A stretch of 64,000 nucleotides of DNA from Gammaproteobacteria bacterium UBA6724 (GTDB lineage Bacteria > Pseudomonadota > Gammaproteobacteria > Pseudomonadales > Azotimanducaceae). Location of the stretch: positions 24,573 through 88,572 of the forward strand of contig DKIG01000040.1 of NCBI GenBank assembly GCA_002454165.1. The letters run 5' to 3'. Position numbers and translations under genes: made by a program. Shown here piece after piece: positions 18,313-27,220 of this stretch. The notes beneath the pieces are model-generated. The model ran no database searches. It worked only from the letters and a program-made list of their open reading frames with translations, and had not been told where the DNA came from. How positions within the stretch are numbered: the first letter of the stretch is position 1; every line of letters begins with the position of its first letter.

Positions 18313-20908
18313 GTATCTCTCTCGCCACTTCCCGGGTATCAAAGACTTCTATCATGTCTTTGACCTTCACATCATTGTAATTCTTGACGCCTATGCCGCA
18401 CTCAACACCACTTGATATGCTGTCAACTTCATCTTTGAAGCGCCTCAGCGATTCCAACTCGCCTTCAAAGATGACCACATTGTCCCTCAGGACTCGAATT
18501 TTCTTCTGCCTTGACACAGAGCCTTCTGTCACCAGACACCCTGCGATCAATCCCATCTTCCTGGACTGGAACACATCCCGCACTTCCGCAATACCGACAA
18601 TCTCCTCCCGTACCTCTGGCTTCAACATGCCGGAAAGTGCTGCCCTGACATCGTCCACCAGATCATAAATGACCTTGTAATATCGGAGATCAAGGTTCTC
18701 GGTCTTAATAACCTTCTTGGCAGCATTGTCTGCACGGACATTAAAACCGAAAATGACCGCATCAGTCGTCACTGCATAGATGGCGTCGGATTCGGTGATC
18801 CCACCCACACCCGGTATTGCCACATTGACCTGGACTTCATCGTTACCCAGCTCAGTCAATGCGGACACTATAGCCTCTAGAGAACCTCGGACGTCTGCTT
18901 TCAGGACTATGTTCAGCCTTCTAGTTTCATCAACACCAAAATTGTCCAACAACTTGTCCAGCGAACTGCTTGTAGTCAACCGAGACTCCTTCGCCCGCAC
19001 ACGGCGAACATCAGCGGCTTCCCGTGCTCGTCGCTCATCTTTGGTGACAAGAAAGCCATCACCTGCCTCCGGCGTGCCGTTCAGCCCGAGAAGAACCACT
19101 GGAGTCGCGGGACCTGCAAATTTTACTTTAGTGCCGGTTTCATCATTGAGTGCTCTTACCCTGCCAAATTGCTGACCCGCTATGACGATGTCGCCCTGGT
19201 TTAACCTACCCTTCTGAACGAGCAGAGTGACGACGGGACCTTTGGTTTTATCCAGTGCAGATTCAATAACGACGCCCTGGGCGGGACCCCTGTCCACTGC
19301 GGTGAGTTCCAGTAGTTCCGCTTGCAATAGTACGGCTTCCAGTAGCTCCTCTACCCCTGCGCCCGTGGTGGCAGAAACCTGAATAAACTGGGTATCACCA
19401 CCCCAGTCCTCGGGGATAAGATCGCAGGCGGCGAGTTCATTTTTGACTCGTTCGGGGTCCACGCCTTCCTTGTCAATCTTGTTGAGAGCAACCACGACGG
19501 GGACACCGGCACTCCTGGCATGCTGGATTGCCTCTTCTGTCTGTGGCATGACACCATCATCCGCCGCGACGACGAGTATCACTATATCGGTTACATCCGC
19601 GCCGCGCGCTCGCATGGCGGTAAATGCGGCATGACCAGGTGTATCTATGAAACACACCTCACCATGATCCGTTGCGACGCGATAGGCACCAATATGCTGG
19701 GTGATGCCGCCGGCTTCGGCGCTTGCCACCTGGGACTTCCTGATATAGTCAAGCAGGGACGTTTTACCATGATCAACATGCCCCATGACCGTCACCACTG
19801 GTGCGCGTGGTATGGCTTGCGCTTCGTAAACCAATGCCTCTTCCAGTTGTTTCTCAACCTCATTGGAAGCAAGCAACTTAACCTTATGACCAAATTCCTC
19901 CACCACCAGGGTCGCAACATCCTGGTCAATAGTATCGTTACCCGTCTTTTCCACACCGAGGTTCGTCAACATCTTGATCACATCGGTCGCTTTGACAGAC
20001 ATCTTCCGGGAAAGCTGCTGTATCGTGATCTGTTCGCCTAACTCAACTTCCCGAATGATATCCTCGGTCGGCGTATTGAATTTGTGCTGCACGACAGGTT
20101 TGGCGACGCGTCTTGCCCGAGGTGAACTCAGCCCCAGGGTGCCTGCTTCCTCTTCCTTCTTCTCAGTAACCGTTTCATCAGGCGATTCCTCAGCGGGACT
20201 CTCATCCAACAGGTTTGCACCTACAAGTTCTTCTACCCGGTGCTTGCGACCGCCATGCTTTGATTTCTTGTGATGCAGATCTTCATCATCCAGATCACGC
20301 CGGTCACGCCGGTCCTTGCGTTTGCCAGTTTCAATTTCTTCCCCGGTTACCTGGGGGTCAGAGGTGACGGCAGGTTTGGTAGCAGCCTTGGCGGCGATGG
20401 ATTCTGCCTTTGCCTTGGCTTCCTCTTCCTTGAGTTTTTTCTCTTCTGCTTCCTTTTCTTTGCGCGCTTGCCTTTCCGCCAATCGGCTGGTTGCCGCTTC
20501 CTGACGTTTATGTTCTACATCAATGTCTTTGGTGCTTTTTAATGCGCCTGGCGTTGTTGCTCCCGGTGTATCTGACATGGGTGGCTCTGCTTGGTCTCCC
20601 GCCGCCGTACCCTGCTTGAAATAGGTGCGCTTTTTGCGAACCTCCACATTGACAGTCCGCCCGCGACCGGATCTGCTACCACTCTTAATGGTGCTGTGTA
20701 CCCGCCGCTTTAGTGTGATTTCTTTGCGTGGTCCGGCATCCTCGCCATGACTCTTTCTCAAATGATCCAGGAGTTGTTGCCTCTCTTCTTCCCCTATGTC
20801 GTCCTTTGCTGATTTCTGAGATAGCCTGGCTTCCGCTATCTGAAGCAACAGCCGTTCCACGGGTACATCTATCGTCTCCGCCAGTTGTCCTACCGTTTGT
20901 TCAGCCAT
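18302..20908 (-). CDS. infB: Translation initiation factor IF-2
   Basis: GTPase (868 residues) that places fMet-tRNA on the 30S subunit. An IF2-N domain (residues 1-50) is followed by a long charged linker (about 60-290, rich in Glu, Lys and Ala), a second IF2-N-type domain, then the G domain with VTVMGHVDHGKTSLLDYIR (G1), GGITQHIGAY (G2), DTPGHAAF (G3) and ALNKIDK (G4), and the C-terminal domains ending in EVAREIHAE. The initiator tRNA itself is encoded at the head of the same operon. Confidence 0.97.
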   Translation of the reverse strand: MAEQTVGQLAETIDVPVERLLLQIAEARLSQKSAKDDIGEEERQQLLDHLRKSHGEDAGPRKEITLKRRVHSTIKSGSRSGRGRTVNVEVRKKRTYFKQGTAAGDQAEPPMSDTPGATTPGALKSTKDIDVEHKRQEAATSRLAERQARKEKEAEEKKLKEEEAKAKAESIAAKAATKPAVTSDPQVTGEEIETGKRKDRRDRRDLDDEDLHHKKSKHGGRKHRVEELVGANLLDESPAEESPDETVTEKKEEEAGTLGLSSPRARRVAKPVVQHKFNTPTEDIIREVELGEQITIQQLSRKMSVKATDVIKMLTNLGVEKTGNDTIDQDVATLVVEEFGHKVKLLASNEVEKQLEEALVYEAQAIPRAPVVTVMGHVDHGKTSLLDYIRKSQVASAEAGGITQHIGAYRVATDHGEVCFIDTPGHAAFTAMRARGADVTDIVILVVAADDGVMPQTEEAIQHARSAGVPVVVALNKIDKEGVDPERVKNELAACDLIPEDWGGDTQFIQVSATTGAGVEELLEAVLLQAELLELTAVDRGPAQGVVIESALDKTKGPVVTLLVQKGRLNQGDIVIAGQQFGRVRALNDETGTKVKFAGPATPVVLLGLNGTPEAGDGFLVTKDERRAREAADVRRVRAKESRLTTSSSLDKLLDNFGVDETRRLNIVLKADVRGSLEAIVSALTELGNDEVQVNVAIPGVGGITESDAIYAVTTDAVIFGFNVRADNAAKKVIKTENLDLRYYKVIYDLVDDVRAALSGMLKPEVREEIVGIAEVRDVFQSRKMGLIAGCLVTEGSVSRQKKIRVLRDNVVIFEGELESLRRFKDEVDSISSGVECGIGVKNYNDVKVKDMIEVFDTREVAREIHAE

Positions 20909-20965
20909 GACTAATACCCTACACCTCTCACTTAACGAAGCCCTTCATTGACTGCATAGCCCGTC

Positions 20966-22492
20966 TCATCCCTCAGTGCCGCCCTGGGCAGTTGCTTCAA
21001 TCCCCTCTTCTTCAAACCAGGGAATCCGGGCAGTCATAATCAACTCACCAGCCCGCTCCTCTGTTAAATCATCAATATCAATCAGGTCGGCGATGGTCTG
21101 CTCTGCCAGATCTTCCATAGTGGCAATGCCTTTGCTCGCCAACTGATATGCCAGTCGCTTGTCCATTCCTGCCATGCTCAGCAGGTCTTCAGCCGGCTCA
21201 ACATTGCCCAGTCCTTCCTCGTTTACCAAATCAAGCGTGGTCAATGTAGTTTTTGCCCGGCTTCGTAACGCCTCAACAATCTCCTCGTCAAAGCCCTCAA
21301 TCGCAATCATCTCGGCGATGGGCACATAGGCAATTTCTTCCAGTGTCATAAAGCCTTCTTCAACCAACACTATGGCGACCTCTTCGTCCACATCAAGTTG
21401 CTGCATGAAACTCTCAACTATTTTGCCTGCTTCTGTTTCCTGTTTCTCTGCGGCTTCTGCTTCCGTCATGATATTGAGTTCCCAGCCGATCAACTCGCTC
21501 GCAAGGTTTACATTCTGGCCGCCGCGCCCAATCGCCTGAGCAAGATTATCTTCTGACACTGCGATATCCATACTGTGAGTTTCCTCGTCCACGATAACGG
21601 ACACCACTTCGGCAGGGGACATGGCGTTGATCGCCAACTGCGCGACATTGTCATCCCAGAGTACAATATCAATACGTTCATTACCCAGTTCATTGGACAC
21701 TGTCTGCACCCTTGAACCACGCATACCGACACAGGCACCCACCGGGTCAATTCTACCGTCATTGGTTTTTACCGCTATCTTCGCCCTGGAGCCGGGATCC
21801 CGGGCGCAGCTCAGTATCTCAATGACGCCATCGTCAACTTCTCTGACTTCAATCCTGAAAAGTTCAACCAGCATAGCGGGCGAGGTGCGAGTCAACACAA
21901 GCTGTGGTCCTCGCGCTTCGGGTCTTATCTCTGCCAGCAGTCCGCGTAGTCGGTCGCCATCTCTGAAAGTTTCTCTTGGTATCCAGGATTCACGAGGCAA
22001 GATGGCTTCCGCATTGGCACCCAGGTCAACGATGACCGCTTCCCTCGTTACCTTCTTTACCTGACCATTGAGTATCTCGCCCACCCGGGAACTATAAGCA
22101 CTAACGACCTGCGCCCTTTCTGCTTCTCTGACCTTCTGGACGATTACCTGTTTCGCTGCCTGAGCGGCGATGCGACCAAACTCAACGGATTCAACGGGAA
22201 TTTCCCAGGTGCCGCCTAGCTCCAGGTTTGTCTCCTTGGTCTTGGCTTCAGTCAGTGTCATTTGCGCTTCGGGGAATTCCATCTCCTCGTCATCGGGAAC
22301 GACTTCCCAAACTCGGAAGGTTTTGTATTCACCTGTCTCCTTATCTATAGCGACACGAAGTTCAACTGCTTCCGCATAGCGTTTTTTTGCCGCGGCCGCC
22401 AGCGCCAGTTCCAGGGCTTCAAAAATGACCTCTTCTGATACACCCTTCTCATTGGATACCATTTCCACGACTCTCAATATCTCTTTACTCAT
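20966..22492 (-). CDS. nusA: Transcription termination/antitermination factor NusA
   Basis: 508 residues in the gammaproteobacterial arrangement: N-terminal RNAP-binding domain (MSKEILRVVEMVSNEKGV), S1 domain (NGQVKKVTREAVIVDLG), two KH domains (DPVGACVGMRGSRVQ and IGRGGQNVNLASELIGW) and two acidic C-terminal repeats (about 365-430 and 440-500) like AR1/AR2 of E. coli. The ATG at 22492 lies 22 bases after rimP and has AGGCAGAG upstream. Confidence 0.97.
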   Translation of the reverse strand: MSKEILRVVEMVSNEKGVSEEVIFEALELALAAAAKKRYAEAVELRVAIDKETGEYKTFRVWEVVPDDEEMEFPEAQMTLTEAKTKETNLELGGTWEIPVESVEFGRIAAQAAKQVIVQKVREAERAQVVSAYSSRVGEILNGQVKKVTREAVIVDLGANAEAILPRESWIPRETFRDGDRLRGLLAEIRPEARGPQLVLTRTSPAMLVELFRIEVREVDDGVIEILSCARDPGSRAKIAVKTNDGRIDPVGACVGMRGSRVQTVSNELGNERIDIVLWDDNVAQLAINAMSPAEVVSVIVDEETHSMDIAVSEDNLAQAIGRGGQNVNLASELIGWELNIMTEAEAAEKQETEAGKIVESFMQQLDVDEEVAIVLVEEGFMTLEEIAYVPIAEMIAIEGFDEEIVEALRSRAKTTLTTLDLVNEEGLGNVEPAEDLLSMAGMDKRLAYQLASKGIATMEDLAEQTIADLIDIDDLTEERAGELIMTARIPWFEEEGIEATAQGGTEG

Positions 22493-22514
22493 CGCTCTGC
22501 CTCATCACTCTGTC

Positions 22515-22991
22515 TCATCGGACATACTGCTTCCGGCTACCGAAGGTCTTGGCGTCAGGCACTATCTTTGCCCTTTCTATTGTTTCAATCGGGAAGAGGT
22601 ATTCCTCATCGTCTCGTCGCAAAATAACCTCGTCGCCCTCAATACCCTGTAACTTGCCAGAATAGTTGCGGCTACCGGCGCGCGGTGCCTTCAATCTGAT
22701 TCTGACTCTGGTGCCAGCATACTGCGAAAAATGCTCCAATTTGAACAGCTTCCTTGCCACCCCCGGTGATGACACCTCCAGGGTGTAATGACTGTGTATC
22801 GGGTTTTCCACATCCAGCAGACTACTTAGCTGCCGACTGACCCGCGCACAGTCCTCCAGACTGATGCCGTCTGCCGCATCTATGTATATTCTCAGCAGAG
22901 GGTGCCGGCCCCGGGTCCGCTCAATACCCCAGAGATCACAACCCAACGCCTTTACCACAGGTTCAATCATCTCGCTTAACCGGTCACTCAC
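22515..22991 (-). CDS. rimP: Ribosome maturation factor RimP
   Basis: 30S assembly factor of 158 residues. Conserved SEMIEPVVKALGCDLWGIE, YIDAADGISLEDCARVSRQL, YTLEVSSPGVARKL and the C-terminal Sm-like domain with KLQGIEGDEV. The longer open frame reaches 23117 but would run through a terminator hairpin. The GTG at 22991 has GGAGAAGG at correct spacing and yields the normal RimP N terminus, so it is chosen. Confidence 0.93.
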   Translation of the reverse strand: MSDRLSEMIEPVVKALGCDLWGIERTRGRHPLLRIYIDAADGISLEDCARVSRQLSSLLDVENPIHSHYTLEVSSPGVARKLFKLEHFSQYAGTRVRIRLKAPRAGSRNYSGKLQGIEGDEVILRRDDEEYLFPIETIERAKIVPDAKTFGSRKQYVR

Positions 22992-23021
22992 CAGCCTTCT
23001 CCAGCTATTCACGCAAACAAA

Positions 23022-23042
23022 AAATGGGCATAGCGCCCATTT
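23022..23042 (-). terminator. Intrinsic terminator/attenuator just upstream of rimP
   Basis: On the minus strand an 8-bp perfect stem (AAATGGGC / GCCCATTT, 5-base loop) runs into T residues, 30 bases before the rimP start. As the second hairpin in the metY-rimP gap it would reduce read-through into the operon. Confidence 0.75.
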
Positions 23043-23102
23043 CTCGGTTGATGGGTATGTCAACCCACCTTGCCCTCTGACGCGAAACTGTGCCAGAGTT
23101 AA

Positions 23103-23125
23103 TAAAAAGCCCCTCACTGGGGGCT
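23103..23125 (-). terminator. Intrinsic terminator immediately 3' of tRNA-fMet
   Basis: Minus-strand stem AGCCCC / GGGGCT with a 6-base loop followed by TTTTATT, starting two bases after the CCA end of the tRNA. Partial termination here would separate abundant tRNA from lower-level operon mRNA. Confidence 0.85.
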
Positions 23126-23127
23126 AA

Positions 23128-23204
23128 TGGTAGCGGGGGCAGGATTCGAACCTGCGACCTACGGGTTATGAGCCCGTCGAGCTACCAGACTGCTCCACCC
23201 CGCA
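23128..23204 (-). tRNA. metY: Initiator tRNA-fMet (CAU)
   Basis: 77-nt cloverleaf with encoded CCA. Initiator hallmarks: three consecutive G:C pairs in the anticodon stem (GGG-CTCATAA-CCC) and an unpaired 1-72 position. Here the mismatch is U1/U72 rather than the C1/A72 of E. coli, and position 27/43 also reads U/U. It heads the rimP-nusA-infB operon exactly as metY does in E. coli. Confidence 0.95.
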
Positions 23205-23220
23205 ATAAACAAGGGTCGAA

Positions 23221-23249
23221 AGTATAAAGTTGCATGCTAGATTGGTCAA
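23221..23249 (-). promoter_or_regulatory. Sigma-70 promoter of the metY-rimP-nusA operon
   Basis: On the minus strand TTGACC (23249-23244) and TATACT (23226-23221) are separated by exactly 17 bp, with the -10 box 16 bp before the tRNA. Both boxes match five of six consensus positions. The -35 box touches the start of the divergent hemH gene. Confidence 0.8.
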
Positions 23250-23250
23250 G

Positions 23251-24270
23251 ATGAATTATGCACCTCTACAAGACACATTGCCACCTACGCAAGGACCGAC
23301 CAGGGAAGCGCTTGTCCTGGTTAATCTAGGTACGCCAGACGCACCGCAAACCGATGCCATCCGCCGCTATCTAAAACAGTTTCTGTCGGACCGGCGAGTG
23401 GTCAATCTGTCAAAATGGCTCTGGTTGCCCCTGCTGCACCTGTTTATCCTGCGCTTTCGTCCCCGCAAACTGATCTGGAAATATCGGATGATCTGGGGCA
23501 CCAAAGACGGACCCATCCGCAATATCACCCTTGCCCTCGCCCGCCGGCTGCAAACCAGGCTGAACACCTCAGACAAGAGCCTGATAGTTGCCGCCGCCAT
23601 GACCTATGGTAACCCCTCGGTCAGCAGTGTGCTGAACAGGCTCATAGTTTCTGGCGTTGAGCGCATCGTCTTCATCCCTCTCTTCCCTCAGTTTGCCGGG
23701 GCAACCATCGGTGCTGCAAGGGATGCAATCAACCGAGCAGTAGCTCGCCAAGAGCGGAAACCGGATATCACTATCCTCAATAGTTACCACGCAAGACCCG
23801 CCTACATAAAAGCCCTGACATGTTCGATAAAAAAGGCGGCGTCATACAGGAAGGGCAGACCCAAGATAGTCTTCTCTTTCCACAATATTCCGGCGGCTCA
23901 AGCCAAGGCCGGCGACCCCTATCCTGAACAGTGTCGTGAAACTGCCCGACTGGTCGCAATAGAACTTGGTTTGCCTGATGAACGATGGATGGTCACCTGG
24001 CAGTCCCGCTTCGGTCTCGCCAAATGGCTAGTGCCCACAACGAATGACACCATGCGCATGCTACCCGGGATGGGTGTCAAGGATGTGCTGGTGGTCTGCC
24101 CGGGATTTGCCGTTGATTGCCTTGAGACGATTGAGGAGATCAGACTGTTGAACAAGGAGACCTTCCTCGCCGCCGAAGGTGAAAACTTTAATTATGTCAA
24201 GGCGCTTAATGCTACCCAGGCGCATGTTGATGTGATGATGGACCTACTTTCAGCAACTGACCAGGAGTAA
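23251..24270 (+). CDS. hemH: Ferrochelatase
   Basis: Inserts ferrous iron into protoporphyrin IX, the last step of heme synthesis (339 residues). Motifs: LVLVNLGTPDAP, KYRMIWGTKDGPI, AMTYGNPSV, SFHNIPAAQAKAGDPYPEQC (metal-binding His) and CPGFAVDCLETIEEI. The ATG at 23251 is favoured; the frame also extends to a TTG at 23230. Its start abuts the divergent metY promoter, so its own promoter would have to lie within the tRNA region. Located directly upstream of the atp operon, which is not the usual neighbour. Confidence 0.95.
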   Translation: MNYAPLQDTLPPTQGPTREALVLVNLGTPDAPQTDAIRRYLKQFLSDRRVVNLSKWLWLPLLHLFILRFRPRKLIWKYRMIWGTKDGPIRNITLALARRLQTRLNTSDKSLIVAAAMTYGNPSVSSVLNRLIVSGVERIVFIPLFPQFAGATIGAARDAINRAVARQERKPDITILNSYHARPAYIKALTCSIKKAASYRKGRPKIVFSFHNIPAAQAKAGDPYPEQCRETARLVAIELGLPDERWMVTWQSRFGLAKWLVPTTNDTMRMLPGMGVKDVLVVCPGFAVDCLETIEEIRLLNKETFLAAEGENFNYVKALNATQAHVDVMMDLLSATDQE

Positions 24271-24282
24271 ACGCATCCTCGG

Positions 24283-24311
24283 TTGAATGCCCCGAACTTA
24301 ATCACTATACT
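24283..24311 (+). promoter_or_regulatory. Sigma-70 promoter of the atp operon
   Basis: TTGAAT (24283-24288), a 17-bp spacer, then TATACT (24306-24311), about 40 bp before atpI. Good match in both boxes and spacing. Confidence 0.7.
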
Positions 24312-24350
24312 CTCAACGTTTTTGCACGATGGTCTCACGGGACGGTTTCA

Positions 24351-24728
24351 ATGTTTTCCAATATCACGAAATCCCCCGTCTACCGGATTGTTATCGCGCA
24401 GTTTGTTGCGACTCTTCTCATATCAGCGTCGTTTTTGATTATTGACCAAATAACAGCATGGTCAGCGTTGCTGGGCGGGTTGGTGTGTGTGATTCCGGGC
24501 GTCTATGTCCTGCTATTCAGTAGTTGGAGACGACCCCAGGCGGCGGAAGGCACTGGGTTGGGGATTATCCTCGGCGGCGAGGCAGGCAAGTACGGGTTGA
24601 GTATTCTGCTCTTTGTGCTGGTGTTTACGCTGGTACAGCCTCTTGACCCCCTGGTGTTTTTTGGCGTTTTTGGCGGCTTGCAGCTTTTTAATCTGATTCT
24701 GCCGAAGCTCAAGCAGGCTCAAACATGA
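24351..24728 (+). CDS. atpI: ATP synthase accessory protein AtpI
   Basis: 125-residue membrane protein with four hydrophobic segments, thought to help assemble the c-ring. Family features are the short basic start, SALLGGLVCVIPGVYV and the GEAGKYGLSILLF segment. First gene of the atp operon, 27 bp before atpB. Confidence 0.88.
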   Translation: MFSNITKSPVYRIVIAQFVATLLISASFLIIDQITAWSALLGGLVCVIPGVYVLLFSSWRRPQAAEGTGLGIILGGEAGKYGLSILLFVLVFTLVQPLDPLVFFGVFGGLQLFNLILPKLKQAQT

Positions 24729-24755
24729 TAAACAGAGACTCATAGAAAATTAGAC

Positions 24756-25589
24756 ATGCCAGGCGACACACTTACTACAGAAGAATATATCCAGCATCAC
24801 CTGACGAACCTGACTTACGGGCGCTTCCCAAATGGCGAATGGGGCATTGCTCAGGGTGCGGAAGATATTGCGGAAATGGGTTTCTGGGCGATCAATCTTG
24901 ACACCCTCTTCTGGTCAATGACCCTCGGGATTGTATTCCTAACGATGTTTACCCTTGCCGCCAAAAGGGCGACACCCGATGTACCGGGCAGGTTGCAAAA
25001 TCTCTGTGAACTGGCGGTGGAATTTGTTGAGAAGAATATCACCCAGGTCTTTGGCAGTAGGCCCAACCCTATTATCGGTCCCCTGTCGCTGACAATACTG
25101 GTCTGGGTCTTCCTGATGAACCTGATGGACCTGGTGCCGGTGGATTTCATCCCCTACCTGGCGCAACTTGCCGGTGTGCATTACTTCAAGGTAGTACCCA
25201 CAACAGACCCTAATGCGACGCTTGGCATGGCACTGGGGGTGTTTTTCCTGGTGCTTTATTACAACCTTAAAATCAAGGGTCCAATCAAGTTCAGCACAGG
25301 TTTTGTAACGCATCCCATACCTCATTGGAGCATGTACTGGTTTAACTTTATTCTTGAGATTGTGGATATGCTGGCGAAACCTCTCTCCCACGGCCTGCGC
25401 CTGTTCGGTAATCTTTATGCTGGGGAAATGATTTTTATCCTGATCGCCCTGCTACCCTTTTATGCTCAGTGGGTCTTGTCTGTGCCCTGGGCAATCTTTC
25501 ATATTTTGATTATTTGCCTTCAAGCGTTTGTGTTTATGATTTTGACGATTGTTTATCTGGCCCAGGCGCATACAGTGGATGAACACTAA
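24756..25589 (+). CDS. atpB: F1Fo ATP synthase subunit a
   Basis: 277-residue Fo stator subunit forming the proton half-channels with the c-ring. The essential arginine lies in SHGLRLFGNLYAGEMIF; the preceding NFILEIVDMLAKPLSHG and the C-terminal LQAFVFMILTIVYLAQAH are typical. About five to six membrane segments. ATG at 24756 has only a weak ribosome-binding site. Confidence 0.97.
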   Translation: MPGDTLTTEEYIQHHLTNLTYGRFPNGEWGIAQGAEDIAEMGFWAINLDTLFWSMTLGIVFLTMFTLAAKRATPDVPGRLQNLCELAVEFVEKNITQVFGSRPNPIIGPLSLTILVWVFLMNLMDLVPVDFIPYLAQLAGVHYFKVVPTTDPNATLGMALGVFFLVLYYNLKIKGPIKFSTGFVTHPIPHWSMYWFNFILEIVDMLAKPLSHGLRLFGNLYAGEMIFILIALLPFYAQWVLSVPWAIFHILIICLQAFVFMILTIVYLAQAHTVDEH

Positions 25590-25641
25590 GCGGGAAGGTG
25601 ACAAAAACTTAACCCACTGGACTCAAAAGCAGGAGTAACTT

Positions 25642-25869
25642 ATGGAACAATCGCTAATCTATATCGCCGGTGCAATCTTGATGGGTTTGGGTGCCACCGG
25701 TAGTGGCGTAGGTATTGGTATTCTCAGCGGCAAGTATCTTGAAGGTGTTGCCAGACAACCGGAACTGCAACCCATGCTGATGACCCAGCTCTTCATCTCC
25801 CTGGCGCTGGTGGACGCGGTACCCATCATAGGGGTGGGTATTTCGCTCTACTTGATATTTGCGCTCTAG
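25642..25869 (+). CDS. atpE: F1Fo ATP synthase subunit c
   Basis: 75-residue hairpin proteolipid. Glycine-rich helix 1 (GAILMGLGATGSGVGIG), polar loop ARQPEL and helix 2 with the ion-carrying aspartate in ALVDAVPIIGVG. There is no obvious sodium-binding signature, so proton coupling is inferred. AGGAG lies at ideal distance before the ATG. Confidence 0.97.
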   Translation: MEQSLIYIAGAILMGLGATGSGVGIGILSGKYLEGVARQPELQPMLMTQLFISLALVDAVPIIGVGISLYLIFAL

Positions 25870-25963
25870 GGATATGCACGCTGACTTGTCACAGCGGCTT
25901 GTCACAAACAGCGCAAGAGCCAGGCGGCTTGATGATGTGTTTAACGAAGGAGTCTAGCAATCC

Positions 25964-26434
25964 GTGAATATTCAACTGACCATGCTGGGGCAATTGATTT
26001 CATTTGTCCTCTTCGTGCTCTTCTGCATGAAGTTTGTCTGGCCCCATCTCACTGCAATAATGCGCGAAAGGCAAAGGAACATAGCGGAAGGGCTAAACAA
26101 GGCAGCAGCCGCAGAAAAGCAGTTAGAAGAGGCCGGTGCCCAGGTAGAAGCAGAGTTAGCGGCGGCAAAGCAACAATCCGCCGACCTGATTGCACAGGCA
26201 AGGAATCGTGCCAGCCAGATCCTGGAAGCATCAAAGACTCAGGCCGCCGAGGAAGCAGACCGCATTATTCAAGGTGCTCAGGCAGAGATAGACCAGGGGG
26301 TCAATCGTGCCAAAGAGGAGTTGAGAATCAGGGTCGGTGAACTCGCTATTGAGGGTGCGGAAAAAATACTTGAAACCAATGTTGACCAGGCTGCTCACCA
26401 GGCAATGCTCAGCCGACTTGCCAAGCAGTTATAG
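25964..26434 (+). CDS. atpF: F1Fo ATP synthase subunit b
   Basis: 156-residue peripheral-stalk subunit: one N-terminal membrane helix (LISFVLFVLFCMKFVWPHL) followed by a long Ala/Glu/Gln-rich coiled coil. Starts with GTG at 25964 giving the conserved N terminus MNIQLTMLGQ; AAGGAG lies about 12 bases upstream. Confidence 0.96.
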   Translation: MNIQLTMLGQLISFVLFVLFCMKFVWPHLTAIMRERQRNIAEGLNKAAAAEKQLEEAGAQVEAELAAAKQQSADLIAQARNRASQILEASKTQAAEEADRIIQGAQAEIDQGVNRAKEELRIRVGELAIEGAEKILETNVDQAAHQAMLSRLAKQL

Positions 26435-26471
26435 CGCGGCATCGGCTTAGCAGGGAGCACAGAGAGGACCC

Positions 26472-27014
26472 ATGGCGGAATCTGAACTAACGACAATTGC
26501 CCGGCCCTATGCCAGGGCAGTTTTCGCTTATGCCACTTCGCAACCTGATGGGCTTGCTTCCTGGGCCACAAGATTGGAGATGCTAAAAGTCGCGATTGAA
26601 ACACCAGCAGTGCGGGGGACACTTGAGAATCCGCGCTGGACGACTGAGGACAAAACTACCTTTCTGGGTCAGTTGATGGATAATTTTCTCGCCGATGAGG
26701 GGCATCGTTTTCTGAAAGTCCTGGCGGGGCATGGTCGACTGATGCTGATACCGATGATAGCCACCTTGTTTAAACAACTTAAATCCAATTATGAGAAGAC
26801 CCTGGAGGTTGCCGTCACCAGCGCGTTTGAAATAACAGAAGCGGAAAACTCCCTATTGAGCGAGGCGCTGAAAAGAAAATTGCAGCGGGAAATCAAACTG
26901 GAAACCGCCGTTGACAAGAGTTTGATTGGCGGTCTTATCATCAAGGCTGGAGATATGGTGATTGATGATTCGGTCTCAGGCAGACTCACCAAATTGTCCG
27001 GTGCGTTGAGCTGA
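26472..27014 (+). CDS. atpH: F1Fo ATP synthase subunit delta
   Basis: 180 residues linking the peripheral stalk to F1. N-terminal six-helix domain (IARPYARAVFAYA) and C-terminal KSLIGGLIIKAGDMVIDDSVSGRL are conserved family motifs. ATG at 26472 follows GAGAGGA. Its stop is followed by an unusual tandem repeat instead of the usual short gap before atpA. Confidence 0.95.
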   Translation: MAESELTTIARPYARAVFAYATSQPDGLASWATRLEMLKVAIETPAVRGTLENPRWTTEDKTTFLGQLMDNFLADEGHRFLKVLAGHGRLMLIPMIATLFKQLKSNYEKTLEVAVTSAFEITEAENSLLSEALKRKLQREIKLETAVDKSLIGGLIIKAGDMVIDDSVSGRLTKLSGALS

Positions 27015-27037
27015 GCCTGTTGAAATGAACCAACAAT

Positions 27038-27197
27038 TTACAATCTTTACACGAGCAACCGCTGAGGGGACTCCTACAAAAACCGCTGAGGGCTCTTTTA
27101 CAATCTTTACACAAACAACCGCTGAGGGCTCTTCTACAATCTTTACACAAACAACCGCTGAGGGGACTCCTACAAAAACCGCTGAGGGCTCTTCTCA
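27038..27197 (+). repeat. 24/36-bp tandem repeat between atpH and atpA
   Basis: Five copies of ACCGCTGAGGG start at 27058, 27082, 27118, 27154 and 27178, i.e. at spacings of 24, 36, 36 and 24 bp. Long copies also contain ACAATCTTTACAC and short copies contain CTCCTACAAAA. The order is roughly palindromic (24-36-36-24). All periods are multiples of 12, and a 61-codon open frame (27025-27210) reads through as TAEGTPTK and TAEGSFTIFTQT-type peptides. Whether that frame is translated is unknown. The repeat fills almost the whole atpH-atpA gap. Confidence 0.9.
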
Positions 27198-27220
27198 TAC
27201 ATTCCTTTAGGTAGATGGAT

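Noticed and set aside
22992..23117. Longer rimP with 42 extra N-terminal residues
   Set aside because: The extension runs through a strong terminator hairpin, lacks family similarity and a better GTG start with Shine-Dalgarno is present at 22991.
27038..27197. Possible CRISPR array
   Set aside because: The intervals between repeats are themselves repeated, unit lengths are 24 and 36 bp, and no cas gene is present.
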